A stretch of 64,000 nt of DNA from Clostridiales bacterium. Lineage in GTDB: Bacteria > Bacillota > Clostridia > Christensenellales > Aristaeellaceae. Below the pieces are notes generated by a model. That model saw only the letters and a list, made by a program, of their open reading frames with translations, was not told where the DNA came from and made no database searches. The stretch lies in NCBI GenBank assembly GCA_004556545.1, contig SFGO01000001.1:112581-176580 (forward strand), in the 5' to 3' direction. Positions within the stretch are counted from its first letter, which is position 1; each line of letters starts with the position of its first letter. The translations under genes and the position numbers were made by a program. Positions 8,450 through 16,926 of the stretch are shown in pieces.

Positions 8450-8905
8450 TCAGCTGCGGTGCATCATTTCATTCAGGCGTTCCATCAGCACGCCCGTTTC
8501 TTCAATGGTGCGCACAATCAAAAGAATGGTATTGTCGCCCGCGATGGTGCCCAGTACCTCCGGCCATTGCAGCCGGTCGATGGTTTCGGCGGCGATATTG
8601 GCGCTGCCGGAGATCGTCCGCAGGATGATCTGATTATAGGCGCAGGAAATGGTCAGCACCGTTTCCGAGAACATGCGGATTAGGCGCTCGCTGAGACCAT
8701 TATCGCTCTTGGCGGCGGTGGCGTAATGATAGGAGCCGTTTTTCCCCAGTACCTTCACCAGACGAAGCTCTTTAATATCGCGGGAAATGGTGGCCTGCGT
8801 CACCTGAAAGCCATGCTCCCGCAGCGCGTCGGCCAGTTCCTCCTGCGTTTCGATCTCCTGATTATGAATGACTTCCAATATAGTGACCTGACGGGATGCT
8901 TTCAT
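8450..8905 (-). CDS. argR: Arginine repressor ArgR/AhrC
   Basis: This is a 151-residue hexameric arginine-responsive repressor. The N-terminal winged helix (about residues 1-70) has the ArgR recognition segment QVTQATISRDIKELRLVKV. The C-terminal oligomerisation and arginine-binding domain has GTIAGDNTILLIVRT, with the Gly-Asp-Asn/Asp turn that contacts arginine. It lies between nadK and recN. The operator-like repeat at 9833-9872 in front of nadK resembles two ARG boxes, so the repressor probably controls its own operon. Confidence 0.97.
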   Translation of the reverse strand: MKASRQVTILEVIHNQEIETQEELADALREHGFQVTQATISRDIKELRLVKVLGKNGSYHYATAAKSDNGLSERLIRMFSETVLTISCAYNQIILRTISGSANIAAETIDRLQWPEVLGTIAGDNTILLIVRTIEETGVLMERLNEMMHRS

Positions 8906-8932
8906 AAAAAAGGGCCTCCTTCAAAGGGGTGA

Positions 8933-9799
8933 TTATCGGCTCCATTCCGCCAGTTTCAGACGGATGGTGGTAAAAAAGCTCTGGGGCTGGGTTTCAATCA
9001 ATAAAGCGTCAAACGGCGCGCGTGTGACCAGCAGACGTTCTCCGGGCTGAAGAATGACAACCTCCTGCCCATCCACGGAGCACTGTACGCCGCGGGTGGT
9101 GTAGGTTTCGTCCAGCATCAGCTCCACCTGATGATCCGGCGCGGCAACCACCGGCCGGTGCTGAAGCGAATGCGCGCAGATAGGCGTCAGCAGGATGCAT
9201 TCCACGTCCGGATGAACGATCGGCCCCCCGGCGGAAAGGGAATAGCCGGTAGAGCCTGTAGGCGTTGCAACGATCAGACCGTCCGCAATAAAACGGCCCA
9301 CATCCTGTCCGTTAACGGCGGCATGAACGCCGATGAGCCGGGAATAACCGCCGCGGCTCAGAACCACATCATTCAGCGCATACCAGGTTTTCTGTCGGCC
9401 GGGCGTATAGCTTTCCAGCATGGCCGCAAGCATCATCCGGCGGCGAATATTATATTCTTCCATGGCAAGGCTGCGGCAAGCCTCCACCAGCTGCTCCCAT
9501 TCCACTTCCGCCAAAAAGCCTACCGTGCCCAGGTTGATGCCGAGAATGGGCAGGCCGTATCCCACGGCAATGGCATTGGCCCGGAGAAACGTTCCGTCTC
9601 CCCCAACGGAAAGCACTGCCTCGCAATAGTTTGGATCCCCCTGAGCCAGCGGAATATCCTTCCGGCGTTCCAGCCGCCGAAGCAGCCACGGCTCCGCAAA
9701 AACGGTAATTCCCGCTTCCGTCAGCGCCCGAACCAGTTGATAGGCCAAACCCTCCAGGTCGTCCTTCCGATGGTGCATTACCACATAAATGGATTTCAT
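8933..9799 (-). CDS. nadK: NAD kinase
   Basis: NadK phosphorylates NAD to NADP in the cytosol. The 288-residue protein has the family motifs LSVGGDGTFLRA (GGDG motif with catalytic Asp, about residues 65-76), LGINLGTVGFLAEVE, YALNDVVLSRG and the NAD-binding TPTGSTGYSLSAGGP. The ATG gives MKSIYVVMHHRKDD, a normal N-terminal strand. It is the first gene after a promoter at 9823 whose -35 box sits inside an ARG-box-like repeat, suggesting arginine-dependent control of nadK-argR-recN separate from dxs-tlyA upstream. Confidence 0.96.
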   Translation of the reverse strand: MKSIYVVMHHRKDDLEGLAYQLVRALTEAGITVFAEPWLLRRLERRKDIPLAQGDPNYCEAVLSVGGDGTFLRANAIAVGYGLPILGINLGTVGFLAEVEWEQLVEACRSLAMEEYNIRRRMMLAAMLESYTPGRQKTWYALNDVVLSRGGYSRLIGVHAAVNGQDVGRFIADGLIVATPTGSTGYSLSAGGPIVHPDVECILLTPICAHSLQHRPVVAAPDHQVELMLDETYTTRGVQCSVDGQEVVILQPGERLLVTRAPFDALLIETQPQSFFTTIRLKLAEWSR

Positions 9800-9822
9800 T
9801 CTCCATCCTGCCTTTCCGAGCT

Positions 9823-9872
9823 ATTGTAACATAAAATGCATAAGTATTCAATAACGAATACTTATGCATTTT
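9823..9872 (-). promoter_or_regulatory. nadK promoter with paired ARG-box-like operator
   Basis: In minus sense TTGAAT (9846-9851) and TACAAT (9823-9828) are 17 bases apart. Overlapping the -35 is a perfect 17-bp inverted repeat: arms 9833-9849 and 9856-9872 around the centre AATAAC. Each arm contains TGAATACTTATGCA or CGAATACTTATGCA, close to the Gram-positive ArgR box consensus TGAATWWWWATKCA. Two boxes on the -35 region of an operon that contains argR point to autoregulation. A role as the 3' hairpin of tlyA is less likely because no T run follows. Confidence 0.7.
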
Positions 9873-9951
9873 CACGAATAAAACAAAAAAATTGTTTTTT
9901 ATAACATCTCACGGAAATATAGCGCCTGTACAAGCAATAAAATATCACAGT

Positions 9952-10758
9952 TCAGGCATAGAGCGTAGCATGAGCCTGTTCTACCACCTTACGAACGCGG
10001 GCTTCATCCACGCCGCCTTCTTCGCCGGGAAGCAGTTCCGTAATATACTCGATATTGCCCTCCGGGCCTGTGATGGGTGAGAAATCCAGCTGCGCCATAT
10101 GATAATGGATCTCCGGCAGAAAGGCGCGTATATTTTCTATGACCTGCACATGGACGGCAGGGTCGCGCACCACGCCTTTTTTGCCGACGTTTTCACGTCC
10201 GGCCTCGAACTGAGGCTTGATCAGGATATAGAAGCGGCCCTTATGCTCCATCAATTCCGCTGCCTTCGGCAGGATCAGCTTCACGGAAATAAAGGATACA
10301 TCCATGACCGTTACATCCGGCACGCAGGGAATCTCTTCATGCGTCAGATAGCGGGCGTTGGTGCGCTCCAGCACGACAACGCGGGGATCGCTGCGGATCT
10401 TCCAATCCAGCTGCCCATAGCCTACGTCGATGGCGTAGACCTGCCGCGCTCCGTTATGCAAAAGTACATCGGTAAAACCGCCGGTCGCCGCGCCGATGTC
10501 CATGGCCACTGCATCCGTTACATCCGCCTGAAAGACCCGAAGCGCCTTATCCAGCTTCAAAGCGCCCCGGCCTACATAGGGGTTGGAGCTTCCCTTTACA
10601 TGCAGGTCGTCGCTTTCCCCCACTTTTTCCGAGGCCTTCAGAATTTTGACCTCCTTGCGGTACACCTGTCCGGCCATAATCAGCGCCTGCGCCTGTTCCC
10701 GGCTGGGAGCCAGTCCCCGCTGCACCATGGCGACATCGACCCGGATCTTATCAGACAT
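9952..10758 (-). CDS. tlyA: TlyA-family rRNA 2'-O-methyltransferase
   Basis: TlyA methylates ribosomal RNA cytidines and was once called a hemolysin. The 268-residue protein has an N-terminal S4 RNA-binding domain (about residues 4-65, with VDVAMVQRGLAPSREQAQAL). A FtsJ-like Rossmann methyltransferase domain follows, with the SAM loop AMDIGAATGGFTDVLL and the catalytic Lys-Asp-Lys-Glu elements including DVSFISVKLILP and LIKPQFEAGR. It overlaps dxs by 8 bases, so the two are co-translated. Confidence 0.95.
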   Translation of the reverse strand: MSDKIRVDVAMVQRGLAPSREQAQALIMAGQVYRKEVKILKASEKVGESDDLHVKGSSNPYVGRGALKLDKALRVFQADVTDAVAMDIGAATGGFTDVLLHNGARQVYAIDVGYGQLDWKIRSDPRVVVLERTNARYLTHEEIPCVPDVTVMDVSFISVKLILPKAAELMEHKGRFYILIKPQFEAGRENVGKKGVVRDPAVHVQVIENIRAFLPEIHYHMAQLDFSPITGPEGNIEYITELLPGEEGGVDEARVRKVVEQAHATLYA

Positions 10759-12628
10759 TCTTTGGTTCCTCCCGGTTCAGTTCGGTGATGATGGCCCGCG
10801 TGACACTTTCGTCATCCAGTCCCGTGTCCCGCAGCAAATGTGCATGATCGCCGTGCGGGACAAAACAGTCGTCGACCGCCAGCAGCTTTACTCTGGGCTG
10901 AAAGCCCATTTCAGAAGCGGCTTCCAGCACGGCGCTGCCAAAGCCGGCCATGCGGACATGTTCTTCCAGTGTAAAAACCGGTTTCCCCATGGAGAAAGCC
11001 CGATGCAGGCAATCGCTATCCAGCGGTTTCACGGTGGAGGCATTCACAACCGTCATAGAGATTCCATCCTGCGCCAGTGCATCCGCCACTCGCAGCGCCG
11101 TTGAAACCATGCTGCCCACTGCCAGCATTACCGCGTCGGTTCCTTCCCGAAGGGTCAGCCATTTTCCGATGGTAAAAGTGGGAATCGCATACCCTTCCGG
11201 CAGCGAAACGGCGCTTTTGGGATAGCGAATGGAGCATGGACCGTCAAACGTACAGGAAGCGCGGGTCATCAGGCGAAGCTCTTCTTCATTAGCGGGTGCG
11301 AGCACCGTCATATTCGGAATGTGGCGCAGATAGGCAAAATCATACAGTCCCTGATGAGACTGCCCGTCTTCGTTGGCAATCCCCGCCCGATCCAGCATCA
11401 GCGTTACCGGGAGCCGCTGCATGCATACGTCGTGCAGTACCTGATCGTACCCACGCTGCAAGAAAGTGGAATAAACGAAAAAGTAGGGTTTCAGTCCTCC
11501 GGCTGCCATCCCGGCGCACATGGTAACGCCGTGTTCTTCTGCGATACCAACGTCAAAATAACGCTCAGGATAAGCGTCACGGAAAGCCGTCGTCCCAGTG
11601 CCCAAAGGCATGGCGGCGGTAATGAACTGGATCCGCCGATCCTGCTTTGCCAGCTTCAGCAGTTCCTCCGTGGCGATTTCGCCGTTTCCTTTGCTGCTGG
11701 CGGCGGAGGGTTTTTCTTCATCCAGAAAGAAGGGCGGCGTACCGTGAAAACGTTCGGCGTTCTTCTCCGCGCGGTTAAAGCCGTAGCCTTTTTTGGTGAT
11801 GCAGTGAATCACCACCGGTTCATCCAGCCGCTCTGCCTGGCGGAGGATCCCTTCTACCGATTCAAGATCGTTTCCGTTAATGGGCCCCAGATAGCGAAAA
11901 CCAAGGGCAGGGAAAAAGCCCTCGTTGAGAGCGACGCTTTTGATCATGGTGCTGAGGCCGTGCATACAGCGATACACCGGCTTCCCCACCAGCGGGATAG
12001 CACCCAGCACTTTTTTGACGTGGGATTTCGTGGTATTCCATCCGCGGCTGGCCCGCAGGTTGGATAAATGCTGGCTCAACGCGCCCACATTTTGAGCGAT
12101 CGACATTTCGTTGTCATTCAGGAGCACGATCAGGCGGGTTTTGGTGTTGCCGCAGTCGTTCAGCGCCTCATAGCACATACCGCCCGTCAGAGCGCCGTCC
12201 CCCACCACCGCGATCACATGATGCTTTTCCCCTCTTGCGTCCCGGGCCCGAGCCATGCCGAGGGCGGCCGAAATCGCCGTAGAAGCATGCCCGGCCTCAA
12301 AACAGTCGTAGGGACTTTCGGAACGTTTGGGGAAGCCGGACAGCCCTCCGTAGGTACGCAGCGTATGAAATTCATTGTACCGGCCCGTCAGCAGCTTATG
12401 GGTATATGTCTGATGGCCCACGTCAAAAACGATTTTGTCCTCAGGCATATGAAAGACGCGGTGAAGGGCCAGCGTAATCTCCACGATTCCCAGATTGGAG
12501 GAAAGATGGCCGCCGTTTTTGGAAACGGTCTGGATGATTTTGGTACGGATGTCGTCCGCCAGATCTTCGCATTCTTCATAGCTCAGACTGCGAATGTCCT
12601 CGGGACTGATGATCTGCGATAAATCCAA
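10751..12628 (-). CDS. dxs: 1-deoxy-D-xylulose-5-phosphate synthase
   Basis: Dxs condenses pyruvate and glyceraldehyde-3-phosphate in the first step of the MEP isoprenoid pathway, using thiamine diphosphate. The 625-residue protein shows VFDVGHQTYTHKLLTGR, the thiamine-Mg site VVGDGALTGGMCYEALN, the central pyrimidine domain with MLDRAGIANEDGQSHQGLYD, and the C-terminal transketolase domain. Length and motifs are complete. It leads into tlyA with an overlap and starts 22 bases after the ddl stop. The xseA-xseB-ispA genes that often precede dxs in Clostridia are not here. Confidence 0.97.
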   Translation of the reverse strand: MDLSQIISPEDIRSLSYEECEDLADDIRTKIIQTVSKNGGHLSSNLGIVEITLALHRVFHMPEDKIVFDVGHQTYTHKLLTGRYNEFHTLRTYGGLSGFPKRSESPYDCFEAGHASTAISAALGMARARDARGEKHHVIAVVGDGALTGGMCYEALNDCGNTKTRLIVLLNDNEMSIAQNVGALSQHLSNLRASRGWNTTKSHVKKVLGAIPLVGKPVYRCMHGLSTMIKSVALNEGFFPALGFRYLGPINGNDLESVEGILRQAERLDEPVVIHCITKKGYGFNRAEKNAERFHGTPPFFLDEEKPSAASSKGNGEIATEELLKLAKQDRRIQFITAAMPLGTGTTAFRDAYPERYFDVGIAEEHGVTMCAGMAAGGLKPYFFVYSTFLQRGYDQVLHDVCMQRLPVTLMLDRAGIANEDGQSHQGLYDFAYLRHIPNMTVLAPANEEELRLMTRASCTFDGPCSIRYPKSAVSLPEGYAIPTFTIGKWLTLREGTDAVMLAVGSMVSTALRVADALAQDGISMTVVNASTVKPLDSDCLHRAFSMGKPVFTLEEHVRMAGFGSAVLEAASEMGFQPRVKLLAVDDCFVPHGDHAHLLRDTGLDDESVTRAIITELNREEPKNV

Positions 12629-12650
12629 CCTTCTAAAGCTCCTTTGTGCT

Positions 12651-13862
12651 TCAGGCGTTTTTCAGCCCGTTTTTCATGCCCGTCTTGCCCCCCAGAGAGA
12701 TGTTTTTGAGAATATCGGAGGTATAGGCATAATTGTTTTCTTCCTTGTCCTGCTCGGCCTTCATGGCACATTCCACCATTCGGTCGATCAGACGGGCGTA
12801 GGGAAGACCGCAGGCTTCCCAAAGATAGAAAGCCAGCGAGCCGGGAATGGTATTGATTTCCGTAATGTACAGTTCCTGAGAAGCGCTGTCGAACATGTAA
12901 TCGATACGCACAACGCCCTTGCAGTCCATGGCCTTGAAAATATCGACCGACAGCTTTTGAATGCGCTCCTTCAGTTCCGGCTCGATGGGCGCGGGAAGGA
13001 CGCGCTTGAGGGAGGCCATGCCCTTGGTGGAATTGCCGCCGCTGCCGTATTTATCCATGAAAGTGAGCAAATCGCCGCCGGAAATCGGCATTTCGATCTC
13101 GCTGGCTTTGGCGTCTCCGTCGTAGCCCAGTACGGAACAGTTCAGCTCCAACGGCTCGCACAGGCCCTTTTCCACCAGCGTTTTCCGGTCGAACTCAAAG
13201 GCCAGCTCCAGTGCTTCCTTCAAAGAAGTCCGGTCGTTGGCGCGGGTCACGCCGATGGAAGAACCAAGTGACGCAGGCTTGACAAAAACGGGATAGGGAA
13301 GATTCTTTTCAATATCGTCCATGACCCCTTCGGGCTCCCTCTCCCAATCCGCCCGCAGGAACCAGCGGCCCGGCAGAACCGGAAAACCGCAGCCCTGAAA
13401 GAATAGCTTCATGTAGACCTTATCCATGCCGATGGCGGAGGCGCCCACGCCGGAAGAAGCGTAAGGGATGTTGCACAGTTCCAGAAGGCCCTGCACAGTG
13501 CCATCCTCGCCATGAAGCCCATGAAAAACAGGAATGACGCAATCCAGCCGGGCGACAACGATCTGCTGTTCTTTGGCAAACAGACCCTTGCCCTGTTCCC
13601 GGGTAATCAGCGCACGCGAACCGGCCGTCAGATCCAGCTGCACCCGGCGGATCCCTTTGCGATTTTCGTCAAAGGGAGTGTAGGCGGACACGTCAAGCAG
13701 CGGATCGCCGGTAAACCATTCGCCCTTTTTGCTGATATAAATCGGGATCACGTCATAGGTCTGTCGATCGGCAGCACGCATCAGCTGCACAGCGCTGATA
13801 ATCGAAACCTCGTGCTCGCAGCTGCGGCTGCCGAACATAACGCCCAGTTGAATCTTGCTCAT
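12651..13862 (-). CDS. ddl: D-alanine--D-alanine ligase family protein
   Basis: This ATP-grasp ligase makes the D-Ala-D-Ala dipeptide of peptidoglycan. Visible motifs are VMFGSRSCEHEVSIISA at the N-terminus, HGLHGEDGTVQGLLE, the ATP-binding VKPASLGSSIGVTRAND, and the Mg-binding Asp and Glu-Ile-Asn of RIDYMFD and YITEINTIPGS. At 403 residues it is longer than the common 300-370. The extra length is mainly a C-terminal tail ending near LKNISLGGKTG. It lies directly downstream of a MurF-type ligase, the enzyme that uses its product. I cannot exclude D-Ala-D-Ser/Lac specificity from sequence alone. Confidence 0.92.
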   Translation of the reverse strand: MSKIQLGVMFGSRSCEHEVSIISAVQLMRAADRQTYDVIPIYISKKGEWFTGDPLLDVSAYTPFDENRKGIRRVQLDLTAGSRALITREQGKGLFAKEQQIVVARLDCVIPVFHGLHGEDGTVQGLLELCNIPYASSGVGASAIGMDKVYMKLFFQGCGFPVLPGRWFLRADWEREPEGVMDDIEKNLPYPVFVKPASLGSSIGVTRANDRTSLKEALELAFEFDRKTLVEKGLCEPLELNCSVLGYDGDAKASEIEMPISGGDLLTFMDKYGSGGNSTKGMASLKRVLPAPIEPELKERIQKLSVDIFKAMDCKGVVRIDYMFDSASQELYITEINTIPGSLAFYLWEACGLPYARLIDRMVECAMKAEQDKEENNYAYTSDILKNISLGGKTGMKNGLKNA

Positions 13863-13904
13863 GGTTTTTCTTCCTCCAAAACTCTTATGCTTGCGGAAAT
13901 CTTT

Positions 13905-15569
13905 TCAGGCTTCCTGATAGTGGTCGGGCAGATCGTTTTCATACAGCACGGTATCCGTGGGCCTTACCAGCGTATGCAGCAGCCGGGTGGATTCTTCCAG
14001 ACTGTCCACACGATAGGCGTTTTCATCCGGGAAACCGGCTTCCTTCAATCCTTCCAGAATCGGCGTGGCGCGTCCTTTGCCCACGATAATGGCAATGTCG
14101 ACGCATCCCGCCATCTGCCGTCCGAATTCCCGGTTGTATTCCGCTTCTTTCTCTCCCAGCTCCACCATGCCGGGCGTGATGATAATGCGCCGCTCCGGGA
14201 ACTGACGCAGCACTTCCAGCGCTGCCTTGGCGCCGATGGGATTGGAATTGAAGGCGTCGTTGATAATCGTGAAGCTGCCGGGAACGTTCATCAATTCCAG
14301 ACGATTCTTGACCGGCTGAAGCTTTTCAATGCCATGGGCGATCTGCTTCAGGCTCAGGCCCAGATCTGCCGCAACCGCAGCCGCCAGCAGGATATTCTGG
14401 ATGCTGTGCGCACCCAGCAGACGGGTATGACATTCTATCTCGCCCTTGCCCTTCACATGCAGGGTGAAAGCGCTGCCCTCGCCGGACACGCGGCAGTCCG
14501 TGGCATAAACGTCCGCGCTTTCATCAGGCCCGCAAAGGGTTTTTGGCTTTTCTGTTTTCTGGTACATCTGCAGGCAATAGCTGCCGTCATTGTAAAAATA
14601 ACTGTGAGAGTCTACCTGCGGAAGCGCGTCGATCAACTCGTATTTGGTCTTGGCGATCCGCTCGATGGACTTGAAGGTTTCCAGATGCTGAGGGCCTACG
14701 GACGTAATAATGCCGATGGCCGGATGCACCAGACGGCACATTTCTTTAATGTCGCCCACGTGCCGTGCGCCCATTTCCCCCACAAAAACCTGGTAGCTGG
14801 GGGTCAGCTTCTCGCGGATGGTGCGGGTCACGCCCATGGGCGTATTGAAGCTGGCTGGGGTAATCAGCGTCGTATATTTTTCACTGAGAATGGTGCCCAG
14901 AATGTGCTTGACGGAGGTCTTTCCATAGCTGCCGGTAATGCCGATACGGATCAGGCCCGGAATCGAAAGCAGCTTCCGCCGCGCATCCCGGAAATACAGT
15001 TCGCTGATGGCTTTTTCGATGGGCCATGCAAACAGTCCGGCCAGTGCAACAACCAGCGGCAGGAACAACGGCCAGAGGAACAGCAAATTCCAGATCACAA
15101 TGACCCGCTGAAGGAGCCACCCCAAGCCCGCAAGGACAAGGGCCAGCATGACCATCAGCCGTTTCATGCGGCCGGTCAACACAAAGGCTTTTTTGGCATG
15201 CTTTTCACTGAACAGCCGGCCGATCCCAATTCCGGCCAAAGCCGCCGCTGCCAGAAGAGCCAGCGTAATCAGCCAGATGATAAGCGCAGCGGGAGGCGTG
15301 TCGGGCGATTGAAGGGCCTGCTGATACCATGCATTTTGCAGGATAAACAGAATCAGGCAGACCGCTGCCGAGCAGAGCCCCGGCCAAAACGCATGCTTCC
15401 GATTTCGGTTCAGGGTACGGAAATAACCGGGGAATTGATAGCTTTCCAGCTGAAAATAATGCAGAAGTCCCCTTGCGGCAAAAAAACAGCAGAGCATGGG
15501 CACCAGCGCAAACGTAATTTCCCGGGCTGTAATCATCCCCTGCCATGCCTCCAGATCAACGACGTTCAC
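13905..15569 (-). CDS. murF: MurF-type Mur ligase with N-terminal membrane region
   Basis: This is probably UDP-MurNAc-tripeptide--D-Ala-D-Ala ligase, adding the dipeptide to the peptidoglycan precursor. The first 180 or so residues contain about five hydrophobic segments. The Mur ligase part starts at IRIGITGSYGKTSVKHIL (P-loop), followed by the Mg/ATP motif GEMGARHVGDI, the conserved TSVGPQHLETF, NILLAAAVAADLG, and IINDAFNSNPIGAKAALEVL. A GTG start at 15567-15569 is chosen: GGAGG stands 6 bases upstream and it overlaps the stop of the hydrolase gene as GTGA. The membrane-anchored form is known in Clostridia. Adjacent ddl supports the role. Confidence 0.82.
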   Translation of the reverse strand: MNVVDLEAWQGMITAREITFALVPMLCCFFAARGLLHYFQLESYQFPGYFRTLNRNRKHAFWPGLCSAAVCLILFILQNAWYQQALQSPDTPPAALIIWLITLALLAAAALAGIGIGRLFSEKHAKKAFVLTGRMKRLMVMLALVLAGLGWLLQRVIVIWNLLFLWPLFLPLVVALAGLFAWPIEKAISELYFRDARRKLLSIPGLIRIGITGSYGKTSVKHILGTILSEKYTTLITPASFNTPMGVTRTIREKLTPSYQVFVGEMGARHVGDIKEMCRLVHPAIGIITSVGPQHLETFKSIERIAKTKYELIDALPQVDSHSYFYNDGSYCLQMYQKTEKPKTLCGPDESADVYATDCRVSGEGSAFTLHVKGKGEIECHTRLLGAHSIQNILLAAAVAADLGLSLKQIAHGIEKLQPVKNRLELMNVPGSFTIINDAFNSNPIGAKAALEVLRQFPERRIIITPGMVELGEKEAEYNREFGRQMAGCVDIAIIVGKGRATPILEGLKEAGFPDENAYRVDSLEESTRLLHTLVRPTDTVLYENDLPDHYQEA

Positions 15570-16378
15570 TGCTTTCCTCCCAGAAAAAATTCTTTGATAA
15601 TGATCAAAAAGCGCTGCCACTCTTCCAAAAACGCGAAATGCGTCCGTCCTTCAAAGACGATCAGTGCGGCGTCCGGAATTTGCTTTTCCATTTGCTGTCC
15701 CATCCAGAGCGGGGTTTCCGTGTCGTCGCTGCCCCAGATCAGCAGTGTCGGGGCAGTGATCGCGGGAAGCAGCGGCAGCAGGTCTTCATTGACGACCTTC
15801 ACGAAAGTGCCGCGCATAACTTCATTCAATTTGTAGTAGTCGGGAGAGCCGTATTTCCGCCGAAGCTGATCCTGCAAGCGCTCCACCCATCCCCGCAGGA
15901 ATGGAATCTTTTTGAGCCACCCACAGCAGCGATTCAGCCGTTTGAAACGAGCCTGCCGCTTTTTCTGGCCTTCGCTGATGGGTTTGCGAATCCCCGCCCC
16001 GCCGGTAATGACCAGCCGATCAACTCTTTCCGGCTGATGCGAGGCCAGCCACAGGGCTACCCGGCCGCCAAAGGAGTGGGCGACAACATCGACTTTGGGC
16101 AGAGAAAGTTCGTCCAACAGGAGGAGAATCTGTTCGGCATAATCCTGTACGCCCCAAGACTCCGGCGGATCGCCGCTTTTTCCATGACCCGGAAAATCCA
16201 CGGACAGAACGGAAGCGTCCTCAGAAAGGCCGTTTTCAATAAAGGAAAAAATGGAGCTGTCGCAGCCCCAGCCATGCAAAAGAAGCACTACCGGTGCGTC
16301 AGCTTCCTTTTTGCACTGCCAGCGATAATACAAGCGGCAGTTTTTCAGCGTGGTTTCCAATCCGTCCAGCACCCCCAT
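15566..16378 (-). CDS. Alpha/beta-fold hydrolase
   Basis: This 270-residue serine hydrolase of the alpha/beta fold has the oxyanion region LLHGWGCDSSIF, the nucleophile elbow VVAHSFGGRVALW (Ser about residue 100), an acidic residue in LLIWGSDDTETP, and a late His in FEGRTHFAFLEEW. No signal peptide is seen, so it is cytosolic. Substrate is unknown. Its stop overlaps the GTG start of the MurF-type gene, so it belongs to the same transcript as murF and ddl and may act on a cell-wall or lipid intermediate; that is inference from position only. Confidence 0.85.
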   Translation of the reverse strand: MGVLDGLETTLKNCRLYYRWQCKKEADAPVVLLLHGWGCDSSIFSFIENGLSEDASVLSVDFPGHGKSGDPPESWGVQDYAEQILLLLDELSLPKVDVVAHSFGGRVALWLASHQPERVDRLVITGGAGIRKPISEGQKKRQARFKRLNRCCGWLKKIPFLRGWVERLQDQLRRKYGSPDYYKLNEVMRGTFVKVVNEDLLPLLPAITAPTLLIWGSDDTETPLWMGQQMEKQIPDAALIVFEGRTHFAFLEEWQRFLIIIKEFFLGGKQ

Positions 16379-16425
16379 TTTCCCGGTTCCCTGCTATTTT
16401 ACCCTATCTTATGCAAAAAGAAAAG

Positions 16426-16926
16426 TCAAAATCGGCTTTCGTCCGAAAACGAGGCGAAAATATACCGTCTTTTTCGTTCACTCAAGCTGAATTCCGAACG
16501 GCACCAGCCGGGAACCTCTACGACAGATTCCAGACGGCAGCCCAGTCTTTCGCAGGTGCGAATACTGGCCCAGTTGTCGTCATCCGTGGTGATCACAAAA
16601 GAATGAAGCCCAAATTCCCGAAAAACGGGCAGAGCCAGTCTGCACGCCTGCAGCGCATAATGACGTCCCTGATAGGGCGGATCCACATGATAGCCCACAT
16701 GACCCAGATAGAAAAGTGCCGGGCCTTCCCCCAGCCGCAGGGCCAGTTCCCCTGCCACTCTTCCCGTTTCGAGGTCAATAAGATCATAAACCATAGAACA
16801 GCAGCCGTCCAGTGAACTGACATGTCCGCTGTATTCCCGCGGGCGCAGGGCGATCTGTTCATTCTGAAACTGGATTTCCCGTCTGCGGCCCAGACGGATG
16901 AACTGTTTCTCGATCTCTTTTTTCAT
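16426..16926 (-). CDS. GNAT-family N-acetyltransferase
   Basis: This 166-residue protein with the GNAT fold has a beta strand in ALFYLGHVGYHVDPPYQGRH, whose QGRH is a short form of the acetyl-CoA pyrophosphate loop (Q/R-x-x-G-x-G/A). Helix ALQACRLALPVFREFG and the strand SFVITTDDDNWASIRTCERL follow, the last typical of the RimJ/RimL-like subgroup that acetylates protein N-termini or small amines. It overlaps the sugar-kinase stop by 4 bases (ATGA). The substrate cannot be told from sequence. Confidence 0.85.
   Translation of the reverse strand: MKKEIEKQFIRLGRRREIQFQNEQIALRPREYSGHVSSLDGCCSMVYDLIDLETGRVAGELALRLGEGPALFYLGHVGYHVDPPYQGRHYALQACRLALPVFREFGLHSFVITTDDDNWASIRTCERLGCRLESVVEVPGWCRSEFSLSERKRRYIFASFSDESRF

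Noticed and set aside
5930..8683. A very long open frame (917 codons) on the plus strand
   Set aside because: It lies antisense to rnfC, recN and argR, has no recognisable domains or ribosome site, and reflects GC-biased third codon positions of the real genes.
13512..15836. A 774-codon plus-strand open frame
   Set aside because: It is antisense to ddl and murF, which are full, well-conserved genes.
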